This document shows positions 38,501 to 53,500 of a DNA stretch of 64,000 bases, piece by piece. The number at the start of each line of letters is the position of its first letter. Position 1 is the first letter of the stretch. The stretch covers positions 40,228,631 to 40,292,630 of the forward strand of contig NC_092568.1 in assembly GCF_037975245.1 (NCBI RefSeq), in the 5' to 3' direction. Below the pieces are notes generated by a model. It was not told the DNA's origin. It worked only from the letters and a program-made list of their open reading frames with translations, and searched no databases. This stretch comes from Apostichopus japonicus (Eukaryota; Echinodermata; Holothuroidea; Aspidochirotida; Stichopodidae). Both the position numbers and the translations under genes were made by a program.

Positions 38501-41500
38501 TGAACACATATACCAATTTAACAGAAATATTACCATTCATCCCAGCATTCATTCGTCCTACCAAGTTTGTTACTTTTCAACAACCATAACTTAACTTTAA
38601 GAGAGAAATAAATCAAATCAATATGGCCTGCAGAATCCTAATCAGCTCCTGTCCTCCACATGCTCAATTAATCTCAAGTAAGGAGTTTTCTTTCACAGCT
38701 CATTCTAAAGATTAACATGATCTGATGCACTATCATACAAAACAACAACAACAAAAAATTTGTAGTTCCTTTACCTTCTCCTTTAATGTCATGAGGAAAA
38801 CCAACCACTGCTGTCTCTGCCACAGCTTCATGTTCATCCTAGAAACAAAATAGAAAAGGTTAAAGGTCACAACATTAAAAAAAAGGCAACGCTAACTAAC
38901 TTTCCAGCAACATATCTTATCCATTTCTGAGAGCAGCTCCATCTTTCTCAAATTAGTATAAATGGGAATGTTAAATATAGGACATCTTAGTGAATGGGGA
39001 AAGTTTCTTTCCAAAGTTAGCTTTAGAAAGTTACACAGTATGACATTAGATTTCAAAAGCAACACAATATGACATAATTACTTTTAAGAATTTACGAAGT
39101 GTGACATAGTTAGCTTTCAAGAGCTAAACACTGCTACATAACTTATAACTATCATGCAGGATGTATTAAATAACATAGCTAAGCAGTGATCAATTTATGT
39201 GCTCGAAAGAGATAAAAAATTACCATTCTGAGCTTGAAGTCCTTAACAGTTTAAGCTAACATTCTTCTGTATTTGCTTCAGTATTAAAGCTTTTGAAGAG
39301 AATGCTGCTATGATTGAGAAGTCAAACCCTATAACATTCATATGTTTACATTCGCAGGCTGTTTGCAATAGATACAATGCTTTTTCTCTCTTTAATTTCC
39401 AGTATTAATCACTTAGTTTTAAGAAGCTCAACATTATTACAGTATTAAGACTGAGGATATACAGGTTTAAGTAATAGTATCAAGTATCCAAACAGTATTA
39501 CTTTCCCTAGTTTTAAGAAGCTCAACAGTATTATATGGCATTAATACCATTAAGCCTACTTTCAAAGGCTTCATTTATCTCAAAAGGAAGTTTTATTTCA
39601 CAAAACAACTCACATGTTACTATACAACTATTTCATCATAAATTGCACAAGATAAATTCTACATGAGTTTCGTTCGTACAATATTCATTGTTTTTCTTCC
39701 TTACCTGCAAAGTTATAATCTTTTATGACACCACTATAAATTCCCTTTCACCATTCCATTTTAAACATACAAATGCTAATTCCCATATTGCCTGAATCAC
39801 TAATCAGGAATTACTTTGTGTTTTTTCAAGATCAAATGCATTATAGGAGTGTAAATGGCGTGGCTCAAATGGTTACATCCACAGTGAATATATTTTTTCC
39901 CATCTGAAATGGTTTTCTAAATTGAAAAGATTCCAAATTTGCGTTAAAATGTTGAATTGGAAGCCACCCGACGTGTAAGTTGTAATCCATAAGCCCTTGC
40001 GGGCCTCTCCCACATTTGTGGTCGCTTAAGCGTGGTAAAAATAACTGCTGATTATTATTATTATTATTATTTATTATTGGTGTTATATTTCACATGTGAC
40101 TCTCTTACCATTGCATCCTCCACCTCTGCACAATGAATACATTTATACCCGGTTGTTGATTTCACATGTGAATATCTTACCATTGCATCTTCCACCTCTG
40201 CTGTTATATTTCACATGTGAATATCTTACCATTGCATCTTCCACCTCTGCTGTTCCCAGTCGATGACCTGTGACATTGATGACATCATCCATCCGTCCTG
40301 TGATGTGATAGTAACCATCCACGTCTCTGTGAGCCCCATCCCCAGTGCTGTAATAACCTAATATATGCAAATAGATGGACCTTCCTCATGCAGTCATAAT
40401 GATGATAACATTTTTTGGTTAATTGATGATAATTCCATTCTCATCCCTTTCTGGGTCCGTCCAGTTGCCATTGCAGTAATAACCTAACGTAATGCAAAGT
40501 TTTGAAAGGACATTGCTCACTCTTATTATAATTTTCTACATTTTAATTTTACTTTAATCATTTTCTAACTCCGATCACATCTCTGTCTGGTTCACCGCCA
40601 CATCCTGCAAATGCATATGCATAATAACAGGACAATATCCAAACATACTGATGGGTAATTTTAATGTGATGATACTTTTCACATTTCATAATGATTCAGT
40701 TCACTCTTACAGAATCTCTTTCTGGGTATACCTTTTCTACAGTGCAGTAATAATAACCAGATTGATAAAAGTCAACAGGTTTACTGTTAACTTTTGACAT
40801 TTCATTTTTAAATTGATAAAAAATTCCAAACTCATCTCACTTTTGGGGTAACTATTACCGTACGAGAATAATAAAACATTTAAGTGATAACTCTTTCGCT
40901 ACTGCAATAAGACTCCAAGACTCAGTTGACCTGTGACCTCACCTGGAAAATCTTTGAGATATGTAGCGACGAACCTCTCGTGGTTACCGTAAATAGTTCT
41001 GGCCAAACCTGGCCATGGTTGTTTTATGCACAGAGCACCAGAGACATTGTTGCCTTGGATTTCTTGTTTCTATGGAGAAAACAAAATAAAAACATATTCA
41101 ATCAATGAGGGCAGTTTTCTTTCACTTTCCAGAAGACAGATTCTTAACTGACAAATATGTAAAAAAACATCACTGCTGTATGGTTATTTTTTGATTGTAT
41201 ACGACAACCAGCCAAACCGCTTCAGGAAATACTGATGTATCCAATAAATAGTATTATGAATACATTTCAAAAAAGAGATGCATAATATTGGCATCAATTT
41301 TCTTGCTGCTTAGGAGGGCTGTAAAATGGCTGTTACCAAATCCTTTTTTTTTTGATCAATCTAAAATTAGGGATGCCATACATTTCACATATTTTTCACC
41401 CTCTTAAATAGTACTTCTGTTCCACTTTGTTGTTCTGACTTGATAGCTGTTCATTCTGGAGACTGGATTAGGCTACAATAGATATCACACAAATATCCTG

Positions 41501-44500
41501 CAGACTATATAGGTACAATAGATACCACACAATATTCTGGAGACTATATAGCTAAAATAGATGCCACACAACATTCTGGAGAGTGGAATTTTGCAAGATT
41601 TTCGAGAAAATTGTTTGCTTGAAGAGTGTTTTCCCGGACCATATGATATGCTCAAATAAGCAGTTTCTTTTGCATAGCATCAGTAATCGATATGATCCTG
41701 ATGGCAACCCGTATTGACGCGCACATTAAAAATTATACAAAATTGGTCATAACTTCTGTTAGAAGCTTTTTTTTTATTTAAATGTCATAAAGTCATTTAA
41801 TTGCTTTTGGCCGGACAGTTTTGTATGGTAGCAACCTTACTTTCTGAAAATACTAGACGGTCAAGTTGATCATGAACCTCGTAGAATTTTCAAACCAGTC
41901 CAGACATGTTTGGTTTCACCAAATCCTTCATACCATGCAACAAAAGTACATTTTTTGAATATTTTTGTGGTAATACTTGAATTTTTCATTTTGTTCAAAC
42001 ATGTGTTTAAGCATCATGTAACGTAGTTAAATACACATTTGCCCAAAATGCAATGATTAGGGGTACAGTAGACCCAGTATATTTTATGGGTTCCGGCGTG
42101 TCTACGTTCCGACAATTGTTTTTGACTCTGAAGTTCTTTTGACCAATATTTTTGACCAATATGTTTTCGGAGTTCGGACCAAATTTTTTTAAGACCCATA
42201 ATTTTTTGGACCAAAATATTTTGATGACACAAATTGTTTTTACTCTAAAATTTTTTATGACCAATTTATTTTCGGACAAGCACTATTTGGGTCATAAAAA
42301 ACTTTGGGCCCTTTTATTTTTTGGTTTCATAAATAAAAATTGGCGCGTCCGAAAAAAATTAGTCCCCCCCCAACCAAATCAGGTCAGAAAAATTGTGGGT
42401 CCAAAAAAGTTGATTCCACAAAAAAAAATTGGGTCCAAATAAAATTGAGTCCCCCCCCAAAAAAAAATTAGGCCGGAAAAAATTTGGCCAAAAAAAAATT
42501 AGTCCCCCAAAAAAAATCGGGTCCGAAAAAATTGAGTCCCCCCTAATAAATAGTTAGTGAGACAAAATTTGGGTCTAACAAAATTGATTCCACAAAGAAA
42601 ATTTGGGTCCAAAAAAATTGAGTCCCCCCCAAAAAAAATAACTTACTGTAAGCCAGACAAAATTTGGGTAAAAAAAAAAATGAGTCCCACAAAAAATTGG
42701 GTCCAAAAAAATTGAATCCACAAAAAAATTAGTCAGACAGAATTTGGGTCTAACAAAATTGGGCCCCCCCCCCCCAGAAAAAAATTGGGTTCAAAAAATT
42801 AGAGTCCAAAAAAATTGTCGGAACTTAAAGAGACGTCGGAACATAGAGACGTCGGATATGTCACCCTTCTTAATACATTGAGAAATAACTAGTCAAAAAT
42901 ATTTTCTGAAGAAAAACCGTACGATATATTTCACAAATATTGATGCTTAGATAAGTGCTTCCTCACAATTAACGAGCCGCCCCGAAATTCACTCCGCTTA
43001 CGTAAAACTTCTATATATATATAACACGTGGAAAAACACACATAATTCTCATTGACATTGTTTACGGAACATAAGTAGGTCAACGACATTCGAACTTGGC
43101 AACTTGCCCAAGTTCATTGCATCGTGGGAACGACACAACAAATTGTACATGATTGTACATTTTCCCGCCATCTGGACGCCCGAGTGTAACTTCTGATGTA
43201 ATATGCAAATTATTAACGGTACTGTACGGTTAAAACTTAACCTATTGTGACACATACACATTTTGGGAAGTTGTTGTAGATGTTACTTTTGTATCAAATG
43301 TAAAGTACTGTATGGTACTATAATTTATAAAAGACGCTTTTCCTCAGGTGGTAGGGAAAAGGGGTATTTCGGTGAACTCGATCTCTTTGTATAGTATTTG
43401 GATACTTAAAATGACCATTTACTGTACATGCAGTTTCAATTCTATTTAGTAAGCTGTTCTTCGCATTTTTATCCTTTGTATATCTTTATTGGAATAAATA
43501 CGAAATGTATTTTTTGACGCCAGTATTTAACGGTAAGCATTTTTTAAATTGTTGACTGAGCTTCAAAATCCATTTTCTAAAAAGTCGGTTTTCATGAAGG
43601 TTTTATCAAATATAGCTAGGGTAGGAAAATATTAATTAACCACATTAAAGAAAGTTTTTCTATTATCCAAATAAAATACATGTTTCTCGTACTGAGATCT
43701 GAAAAAAAAAACAGGCTGACGTTTTTCTTCTTTTCATGCGCTACTACTAGTTTGGAATATGTGGCAACCTTAACAAAATAATTTTTAAGGTTAGTTAGAT
43801 TTCTTGAATCCGAATAGAGACTCGGGAATCAGGAAAAGGGAGGCCCCTTGCGCGGACGATGAAGATGTTTTGTTTTTAACCGGCCCTGCTTCAAAGTTGT
43901 TGGGTGGAATTTTTTTCCCTTTTCATTCTGTTCGAACCAACGATAAATTATACAAAAACTTAACACAAGAAAGGCTTAGTAGTACTTTATTATTCTTCAA
44001 AATGTTGCCAACTATTCAAAGTAACGTGGAGCATAATATCTACAACTAACACTACTAGTAACAGAAAAGTCGCTATCCGTACGTAACGTTACTGTTGTTA
44101 AATAAAAAGTTAAAGGTGTAAAGTTGTGAGCTGACATCAAAAAGTTTTCAAGGCGGAACCCCTGTAAAGATCGATTTTCGCACAGTAGAGTAGGAACTTC
44201 ATGATACACGATATTACGACTTAACGAAATAGCGTGAATAATAAAAACCCAAAGCCCAAACGAAGTTACGAATTGTGATGCGCTCAGCTTGAAATCACGA
44301 TCTCACGATATAACGTGTTTAGCGTGAATGTAGCAGTCATGCTTGCTATCGTGAAGGTCTGTTATCACGATATAGCGTGTGATCGTGGTATATAGTTATA
44401 TCGTGGTAGCGTGTACAAAAAATTTACAGTAGTCAGGTTTCACGATAGAAAACGATAGAAAAAGATAAGGGCATCACGATACACGATGCCACGGCCGATT

Positions 44501-47500
44501 TAATGTGAACGGTACTGTAGCTAAAATAGATACCACACAAACTTCTGGAGACTATATAGGTACAATAGATATCACACAAACATCATGGAGACTGGATATA
44601 GCTACAATAGATACCACACAAACATCATGGAGACTATATAGCTGCAATAGATACCACACAAACATCATGGAGACTATATAGCTACAATAGATACCACATA
44701 AAACATTATGGAGACTGGATATAGCTACAATAGATACCACACAAACATGCAGGAGACTATATAGCTACAATAGATACCACACACACATTATGGCGACTGG
44801 ATATAGCTACAATAGATACCACACAAACATCATGGAGACTATATAGCTACAATAGATACCACACAAACATCATGGAGACTATATAGCTACAATAGATACC
44901 ACACAAACATCATGGAGACTATATAGCTATAATAGATAGTACACAAACATTATGGAGACTGGATATAGCTACAATAAGAAAACCACACACACATGCAGGA
45001 GACTATATAGCTACAATAGATACCACACAAACATCATGGAGACTATATAGCTACAATAGATACCACACAAACATTATGGAGACTGGATATAGCTACAATA
45101 GATACCACACAAACATCATGGAGACTATATAGCTACAATAGATACCACACAAACATTATGGAGACTATATAGCTACAATAGATACCACACAAACATTATG
45201 GAGACTGGATATAGCTACAATAGATACCACACAAACATCATGGAGACTATATAGCTACAATAGATACCACACAAACATTATGGAGACTGGATATAGCTAC
45301 AATAGATACCACACAAACATCATGGAGACTATATAGCTACAATAGATACCACACAAACATTATGGAGACTATATAGCTACAATAGATACCACACAAACAT
45401 CATGGAGACTATATAGCTACAATAGATACCACACAAACATTATGGAGACTGGATATAGCTACAATAGATACCACACAAACATCATGGAGACTATATAGCT
45501 ACAATAGATACCACACAAACATTATGGAGACTTGATATACTTACAATAGTTATCACACAAACATGCAGGAGACTATATAGCTATAATAGATACCACACAC
45601 ATTCTGGAGACTGGATATGCCACACTAGATACCACACAAACATTCTGCAGACTGGATATAGGTACAATAACTAACACACAAACATTCTGGAGACTGGATG
45701 CCACACTAAAGTGTAAAAGATCCAAATATTTACCTCTTCATTTAAAAGCTGAGGATTGATTCCAAAGAAAGGCCTCATAGGGCCATGTTTGATCTCTGCG
45801 TTGGGGGCTGAGGGTCGGGGGCTGATACAAATAGCACCAGTCTCTGGAGGAAAAGGCAAAGACATAGAATATATTAATAGACAGCCTAAAAGGATTTTCT
45901 GGTGACAAAATATTTTAAACTTATGTTGAATGAAAATATTCCACACTGCTAGTTGAATTCCCCATCTCAATATCATGCCCCTAACTTGAGATATGTTTGA
46001 TTGAATGCAACCTTTTCTGACTGGCTAAACCTTCAACTACTCCAGGAAGTTGGATCACAGTAGAGGGTCTGTGATGTCATTAAAAGCTTTGCTTACAGTA
46101 GGCTATTATATAATCTTCTTGTTGATTTATCCATGAAGCCTGATACATTTGGAATTTTTGCTTAGCTGTCAAATTTCTCTGTACAAAATAATTATATAAA
46201 TTTCTTTTTTATGTATCTCTCTTGAGGAAACATTCTTTTCCTCTACAGATAAATGACTGACAGATTATAAAGAAAACAAAGACACTTTCAGCTGCAGTGT
46301 CCTATGACATCCATTCTGCTGTTGCCATATGCATTGACAAAACATCACAAATTTTAAAAATTCATATCTTTGCAATACAAAATGCAATGAGGATGTGTTT
46401 TTGACCTATAAGTTCAGAATTTTGTTGTTGTTCAGAAATCAACTTTAACCACTAGAATATCCCTTTACTAAATTTTATTCATTTGGAGGCCATTTATTCA
46501 TTCAACAACACTCTGCACAAATTTTATGAAGTGCCCCAATTTCCATTAATTTCTTTGCCTTGATGATTAACTCATAGCTACGTTTCTTGCTGTTCAAAAA
46601 GGTCATACAAAAAGCCACAGAGCAGTTTATACTGACTGAGCAGCGTTTAGGTTCATGAATTACATGCACAGACTAGGCTTATTGTCTTTGCTATCATAGT
46701 GTGATAGGCTATGTCAGTCTTTAACTTGTGTTAAAGAAAGCAAAGACTTCTTAAATAACCAAAAAGGCAATAAGATAATAATGCACAATTAATACTTAGT
46801 TTCTGCTTAAGAGAACTTGCAATGGCAGATGATGAGGTCAACTAATTTAATTAACATGTACTACTTCTAAATTCCTAAGGACACCTAGCCAATTTGCCCT
46901 GGCTATATTCAGTACATTTGTTGTGTGTGATAATCTCATTCAAAATCTGTTGACATTTTTTGAAAAGCTCTTTTTGTTTCCAAGATATGCACATTTGAAC
47001 TTTGATCAATCTGGGAAACTCATTAAATATTTGCAAACTAACATGAAGTGTTGCACTTATCAACATTTCTTATTTTAGGCCTTAAGAAGTTAACCCCTAA
47101 TTACAAGCCCATATATGTCATTTGAATAACAAGATGTTCTTCTTTTCAAGGAAGACAAAATAATTTAAAATATCACCTTAGGCCACAAACCTGTGTTCAG
47201 TGTCTTTGAAACGAAGGTTGTAAAAACAAAGGATAACATTACAGCAAACTTAGGCAGCCACTCCTGTTATATCATCAATGTGCATAATCAGCTAATGTTT
47301 ATTCATAAATGAAACTAGAATTAAGAAAAGACTTGTAAAATGGTCAATCTTCAATGGAATTTGATGGGAGTTGCAGCTATTTTCATGATTTCTACTGTCT
47401 TTAAGAGTAATTAGGACAATGTTGTTCATAGGTGCTCCCTAGACCTTAAACTATTCAAAGAAATAAAGAGAGTTATAGTAATAATCTTCTTGAAACCAAT

Positions 47501-50500
47501 TGTGTGTCTGCAATTTCCATTTATTAAAATAGATTTTTAATATTGATGAGTAGTATAAGTTAGGTACTTGTATGTATATGGATGCCTCTACACCTACAAT
47601 CTAACTTCCAATTTTCCCAAATTTATTCCCTGCTTTCTAATCTCTCAGTTATTTTTATAATCCTTCATGGTTTCAAAATTACCATACAACAATCTTCTCA
47701 GAGTAAGACAGATCTAGGCTTTGGATTGACAATGAGAAATTACCAGAGGAAGAAAGTCAAAATAGGAATAACGAATCACTCCAGACACTGAAGACTAAGA
47801 GGGATTTGATCCTTCAAGAGAGGGTGTGGCATTGTATCACTTTTCAAAAACTGAAATGGTGTTTGCATGAAAATTATTTCTTAAGCTTGGTGAAAACTGA
47901 CATAACATAATTGTAAGTTGTTCCGCTCATGTGATTTGCAATTGGGGAGAACGTGTGGAATACAGAGTAACACAAACTGACACAAGAGTCACTCACCAAT
48001 TTTCAACAAACAATCAAACAGACAGAGAAGTGAGAATAAGCCTAACATGGTTTCAAAAGCTTAGCTTAATGTGCAGTGTTTGCAGATTCTTCTTGCCCTC
48101 ATGTACAGCTTTTCACCACCATTGTGTACAAGAGTGCAGGAGTGTGAGGAGACAGGTGCAGCATGGAAACAGAGTAAATGTGTGACCTAATATGACTTAA
48201 AACCTTTTCTTCAAACCATGCAGTATAAACAATCATATAGTATAGTTACAACACATTAAAAATCTGATATTTGCATATATATATATGTATATATCTGTAT
48301 ATGTGGTATAAATCTGATAGAGTCAGCACGTTTTTGCCAGTAAGACAAACAAGGCTGCAAATAGTTATTTTTCCAATTTGTGTTACAAATCATCAAGCGA
48401 GATTTAAAGAGCTAAATGTGGCTGTTCTATTAGGTAACAAACACCAGTTAATAACAACTTTCCTTACCTGAAACCAAGCATGTTCATCTTACCTGTTTGC
48501 CACCAAGTATCCACAAGATCACACCTTTTGTCACCAACGACATCATGATACCATTCCCAAGCTTCATGGTTCAATGGCTCTCCCACTAAAATTAAACAAT
48601 AAGATAGCCTTGTACTGCTCAGTAATACATGTTGCAACCTTCTCCACTGTCACGTTTCATCATAAGATATGATTCATTAGTTTATCCTGTTTTAGCCTTC
48701 ATAGATGTAAGAATAAAGTACATGAAATGCCATATGTGTGACTATACTGTAGGACGTTATGCACTCTTACTTACAGGTACATGAAATACCAAATGTATTA
48801 CTGGACTATTATACAATCCTATAGATACATGAAATGACATAAGTGTGACTATACTGTAGGACTATATACACTCTTACAGGTACATGAAATGCCAGATATA
48901 TTAGAAATGGACTATTATACAATCCTGTAGATACATGAAATGCCATACATATGAAAATTGGACTACTGAATATGCAATTGTATGGGTACATAACATACTG
49001 TACCATTAAACCTATGACTATAGGACTATGTTGAACTCAGTTAAAGTAAACTAATTAGATGAATGCATTTTGCAATACATAGAATTAACTGATCGATCTA
49101 TTAGCAATTTCATCTCTTTAATGTGATAAAAACTATGCAATGATATAACAATATTAATGTGAAGAATTGTTCCTTCAACCAACTGATGAGAAGTATATTA
49201 AACTGTGCAATGTTCAGAAATATCTTTCAAACAGCTTCTTGGAAGCTTCTATTAGTGTTTTAAATGTCACACAAAAGTGAGCCAAATAGATGCTGATCAA
49301 ACAACTAATTCTTTAGCAAAATGAAAGTTTGGGACTGAACTGGCTGTGGTACATCATTGCTACCCAAATCAGTGTGGAAAATACATTTTTCAAACAGTCT
49401 AATATCTGTGAAGACAACTTCACCAGATACAAAGTTATGGAGGGTCCTCAATTTGTACAACCACCTTAGACAGTCTGATACTTAAACAGCAACAAAGAAA
49501 TAAATTTTCAGTGAAGTTAATCTGCTGCTCTCTGAGAGTTCAAAGCAATCTACACCAGCTCCACTTACCACATCCTAATGTCCGTAAGGAGGACCTATCA
49601 TACTTCTTAACGAAAGTGTCACCGGATTTCAACAGCAGCCTCAGGGCTGTTGGGGCAAGATATATCTGGTTCACTTTAAGCCTCTCTACTATTTCCCAGT
49701 AACGACCTACAAATATAAGAAGACAAAAGGAAATAATGGCTTTAAAGACCTAAACATTTTAAGCACACATAACATGTAGACAGAAAAAAAACATGGAAAA
49801 GCTACAAAGAACTGTGTAAATTTGCATAGTCATATACTTTTGCTACACCTTTTTTGTCAAAATGCTGTAAATGTAGAAAGAGTTGGTAGATGCCTCAAAC
49901 AAACATCAGTAATTTCATTACTGAACTACCATTTATACATATCAGATTTTATTAGGGGTAATAGCCAACCCATTTATACAAGTTTTTGCAGGATCTTGAA
50001 CCTTGCGAGCCGCTCGCACAGATTAACTCCGAACTCTCGCCAATGCATGGTCAGCATGTTGCGCTGTTGTGCAACCCACATTCCTGCATAACAACGACTA
50101 CAAAGGACTTGTGATATCTCGCAAACATTTGTGGCCATAACATCAACCACAAACAACAGTCTACTTTGCATATTAGAATCAAGGCTAAAGTTGTTAGTTT
50201 CATTATAGCTATAACTAAGGATAATTATTTTCAACTCCTGCTGTAAGAAGAAGTACTTTATAGTTAGCACAGACCATTGCAACTTGAGTGAATCTGTTGG
50301 GGAGTGAAATGTGGCCATGGAATGGAACTAACTGCCATAAACTGTTGCCAACTAGCACTGACTGTCAGTAGTATGATTTGCCATGGTGATGAGAACAACA
50401 TAACTAACCTGGGTCTGGATAGGTTGGAACACTCTCAAAGAGTATTGAAGTAGCACCATTGCAGAGGGGACCATACACGACAAAACTGTGACCTGTTATC

Positions 50501-53500
50501 CAACCAACGTCAGCCACGCAGGCATAGATATCTCCAGGACAATAGTCAAAAACAAACTGACAAAAAATAAAAGAAAAATATGTACAACAACACATGGTTT
50601 ACTTAAAAAGCTTAATACTACCTGCTATGATATATGTACTATTCAGGGCAATTTAGCTTGAAGCAAAGATCCATAAACTTGTCCATAGGATATTTCCAAT
50701 CTGGGTGACAATCCCATCTGGATAAGACATTTTTCAAGAAAATATCTGCCTTTCTAGTCTAGCTTAGTATGTGAAAACCTTGCACCTACCAAGGCATGTT
50801 GGGCACTAGGCAGTGATAATAGCTGAGTGTACAAGGAACTTTCATAAATCTTGATTAATTTGTGAGAGAGAATCATACTAAAGGACTGGAAAACTTTTTC
50901 AGCAGGAAATATGAACTGTAGTCATAACGTTATAATGATTACTGTACGTGTTTTTAACTTTGAAAATGGAACCACTTGTAAAATATGACTTGTTTGATTA
51001 GTTTTTGCAATCACACAAGGGGTTTTCCAGTTTCCATGTGAAAGAATTGTCTGTTTATGCTCCAATTGATCGATAAGAATTATCTAACTGTCAACAAAGA
51101 AAAGGTGACCAAAACGTCACACTTTGCTGTAAGTATCAGCGCTGCATTGTTAGGTGGGAGCTATTGTATGCTATGGTACACTCTGCAACATAACAATAGC
51201 AGCTAGCTGTACTTAAAACATCAATAACAACCTGTTACAGGGCCTCAGACATAGTATCATTGAATTGGCCAAATTACTTTAGTGCCAAAATTTGATCAAT
51301 ATAATCATAGCATTTAGCAATACAACATTATATAGGATCAAGTGTCATAACATGCAGTAATATACCACTATAAAGCATCACATTCTCCAATCTCCATACA
51401 CCATCATAGCATGTAGTAATATACCACTATATAGCATCAGGTTTCCTTCTACAGTATGTCATCATAGAATTTAGCAATATCTATAGAATCAAGGTTCCTT
51501 GTGCACCATCATAACATTAAGGAATGTACAGTACCACTATATAGCATCACATTCTTCATAACCTATCATAGCATGTAGTAGTATAACACTATATAAGATC
51601 ACGTTCTCCATACGCCATTATAACAGTTAGTAATATACCACTATATAGCATCACATTCTCCATATGCCATCATAGCATGTAGTAGTATAACACTATATAA
51701 GATCACGTTCTCCATACGCCATCAAAGCATGTAGTAGTATAACACTATAGGATCAGGTTTCCTTTTAGGTCATCATAGCATGTAGCTAGATATATAGCAG
51801 AAAGCATGAAGTAATAATGTCATCATAACATGTAGTAATATCTTTCGCATTCAGTATCATTGTGTGCCATGAAAGCATGTAGTAATATACCACTATTTAG
51901 GATTAGATTTCCTTCTGTCATCATAGCATGTAGCAATATATAGTATCACATTCTCCATACACTATCATAGCATGTAGTAATATATCACTATATAGCATCA
52001 CGTTCTCCATACACCATCATAGCATGTAGTAGTATAACACTATATAGCATCACATTCTTCAAATACTATCATAACTTTAGGAATATACCACAATATAGGA
52101 TCACTTTCTCCATATGCCATCATAGCACATACTGTAGTAGTATAACACTACAGGATTAGGTTTCCTTTTATGTCATCATAGCATGTAGCTAGATATATAG
52201 CATAAAGCATGTAGTAATAATGTCATCATAGCATGTAGCAATATCTATAGCATCAAGTTTCCTTATGCGCCATCAAAGCATGTAGTAATATGCAACCATA
52301 TTGCATCAAGTGTGCTGTCAAAGCACAAGATAACAAATAGTTTGCCTGTGTGGATTAGCTTGGTACTGGATCAAGCATTATCGATAGGCTTACACTACAG
52401 GGTCAAGTTACCTTGTGTGCCATCATAGCATGTAGTAATATACAACCATATTGCATTAAGTGTGCTGTCATAGCATATAACAAATAGTTTGCCTGTGTGG
52501 ATTAGCTTGGTACTGGATCAAGCATTATCGATAGGCTTACACTACAGGGTCAAGTTACCTTGTGTGCCATCATAGCATGTAGTAATATACAACCATATTG
52601 CATCAAGTGTGCTGTCATAGCACATAACAAATAGTTTGCCTGTGTGGATTAGCTTGGTACTGGATCAAGCATTATTGATTACACTACAGGGTCAAGTTAC
52701 CTTGTGTGCCATCATAGCATGTAGTAATATACAACCATATTGCATCAAGTGTGCTGTCATAGCATATAACAAATAGTTTGCCTGTGTGGATTAGCTTGGT
52801 ACTGGATCAAGCATTATCGATAGGCTTACACTACAGGGTCAAGTTACCTTGTGTGCCATCATAGCATGTAGTAATATACAACCATATTGCATCAAGTGTG
52901 CTGTCATAGCATATAACAAATAGTTTGCCTGTGTGGATCAAGCATTATTGATTACACTACAGGGTCAAGTTACCTTGTGTGCCATCATAGCATGTAGTAG
53001 ATAACCTGCCTGGGCGTGGATTAACCCTTTAGGTGATCCGGTAGAACCAGATGTGTACAGCATAAAGAGATGATCATTAGCATCCATAATTTCAGGAGGA
53101 CACTCAGTTGATTCAGAAGCCATTGCCTGTAAATAAAATATTCATATTTTTAATGCATGGATGAAATAGTATTTGAGCTGACACCAAATTGGATCAATTA
53201 AGGCAATTTTCTGAAAGCAAAATTGCATGAATGATCAGATGTACAACAATCAAGAGATTAAACAAATGACTGTAACAAAGCAATCATAGTATAACAATTA
53301 GCATTGTTTGTTACACAAACAAAGTCTTTTAATAATACCAAATGGAAAACTTTTAAATCCTCCAAATGCTCCAAATCCTCCAAATCCTCCTCCAAATCCT
53401 CCAAATCCTCCAAATCATGTGTCTTGCTAGTTATTCGGTAGCAACGAATGGATGGAATCACCATGGAGTCGTTCTTGGGATAAATTTGGGCATTTTTTTA

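Larger units (their letters stand above)
41586..44515. mobile_element. About 2.9-kb insertion splitting the 41-bp minisatellite
   Basis: Sequence unrelated to the minisatellite separates its two blocks. The copy at each edge shares the otherwise rare CTAAAATAG variant, consistent with a target duplication of about 35-40 bp or with splitting between two sister units. The interior contains the inverted-repeat low-complexity element at 42.1 kb and the CACGATA cluster, but no transposase. Its class is unknown. Confidence 0.4.
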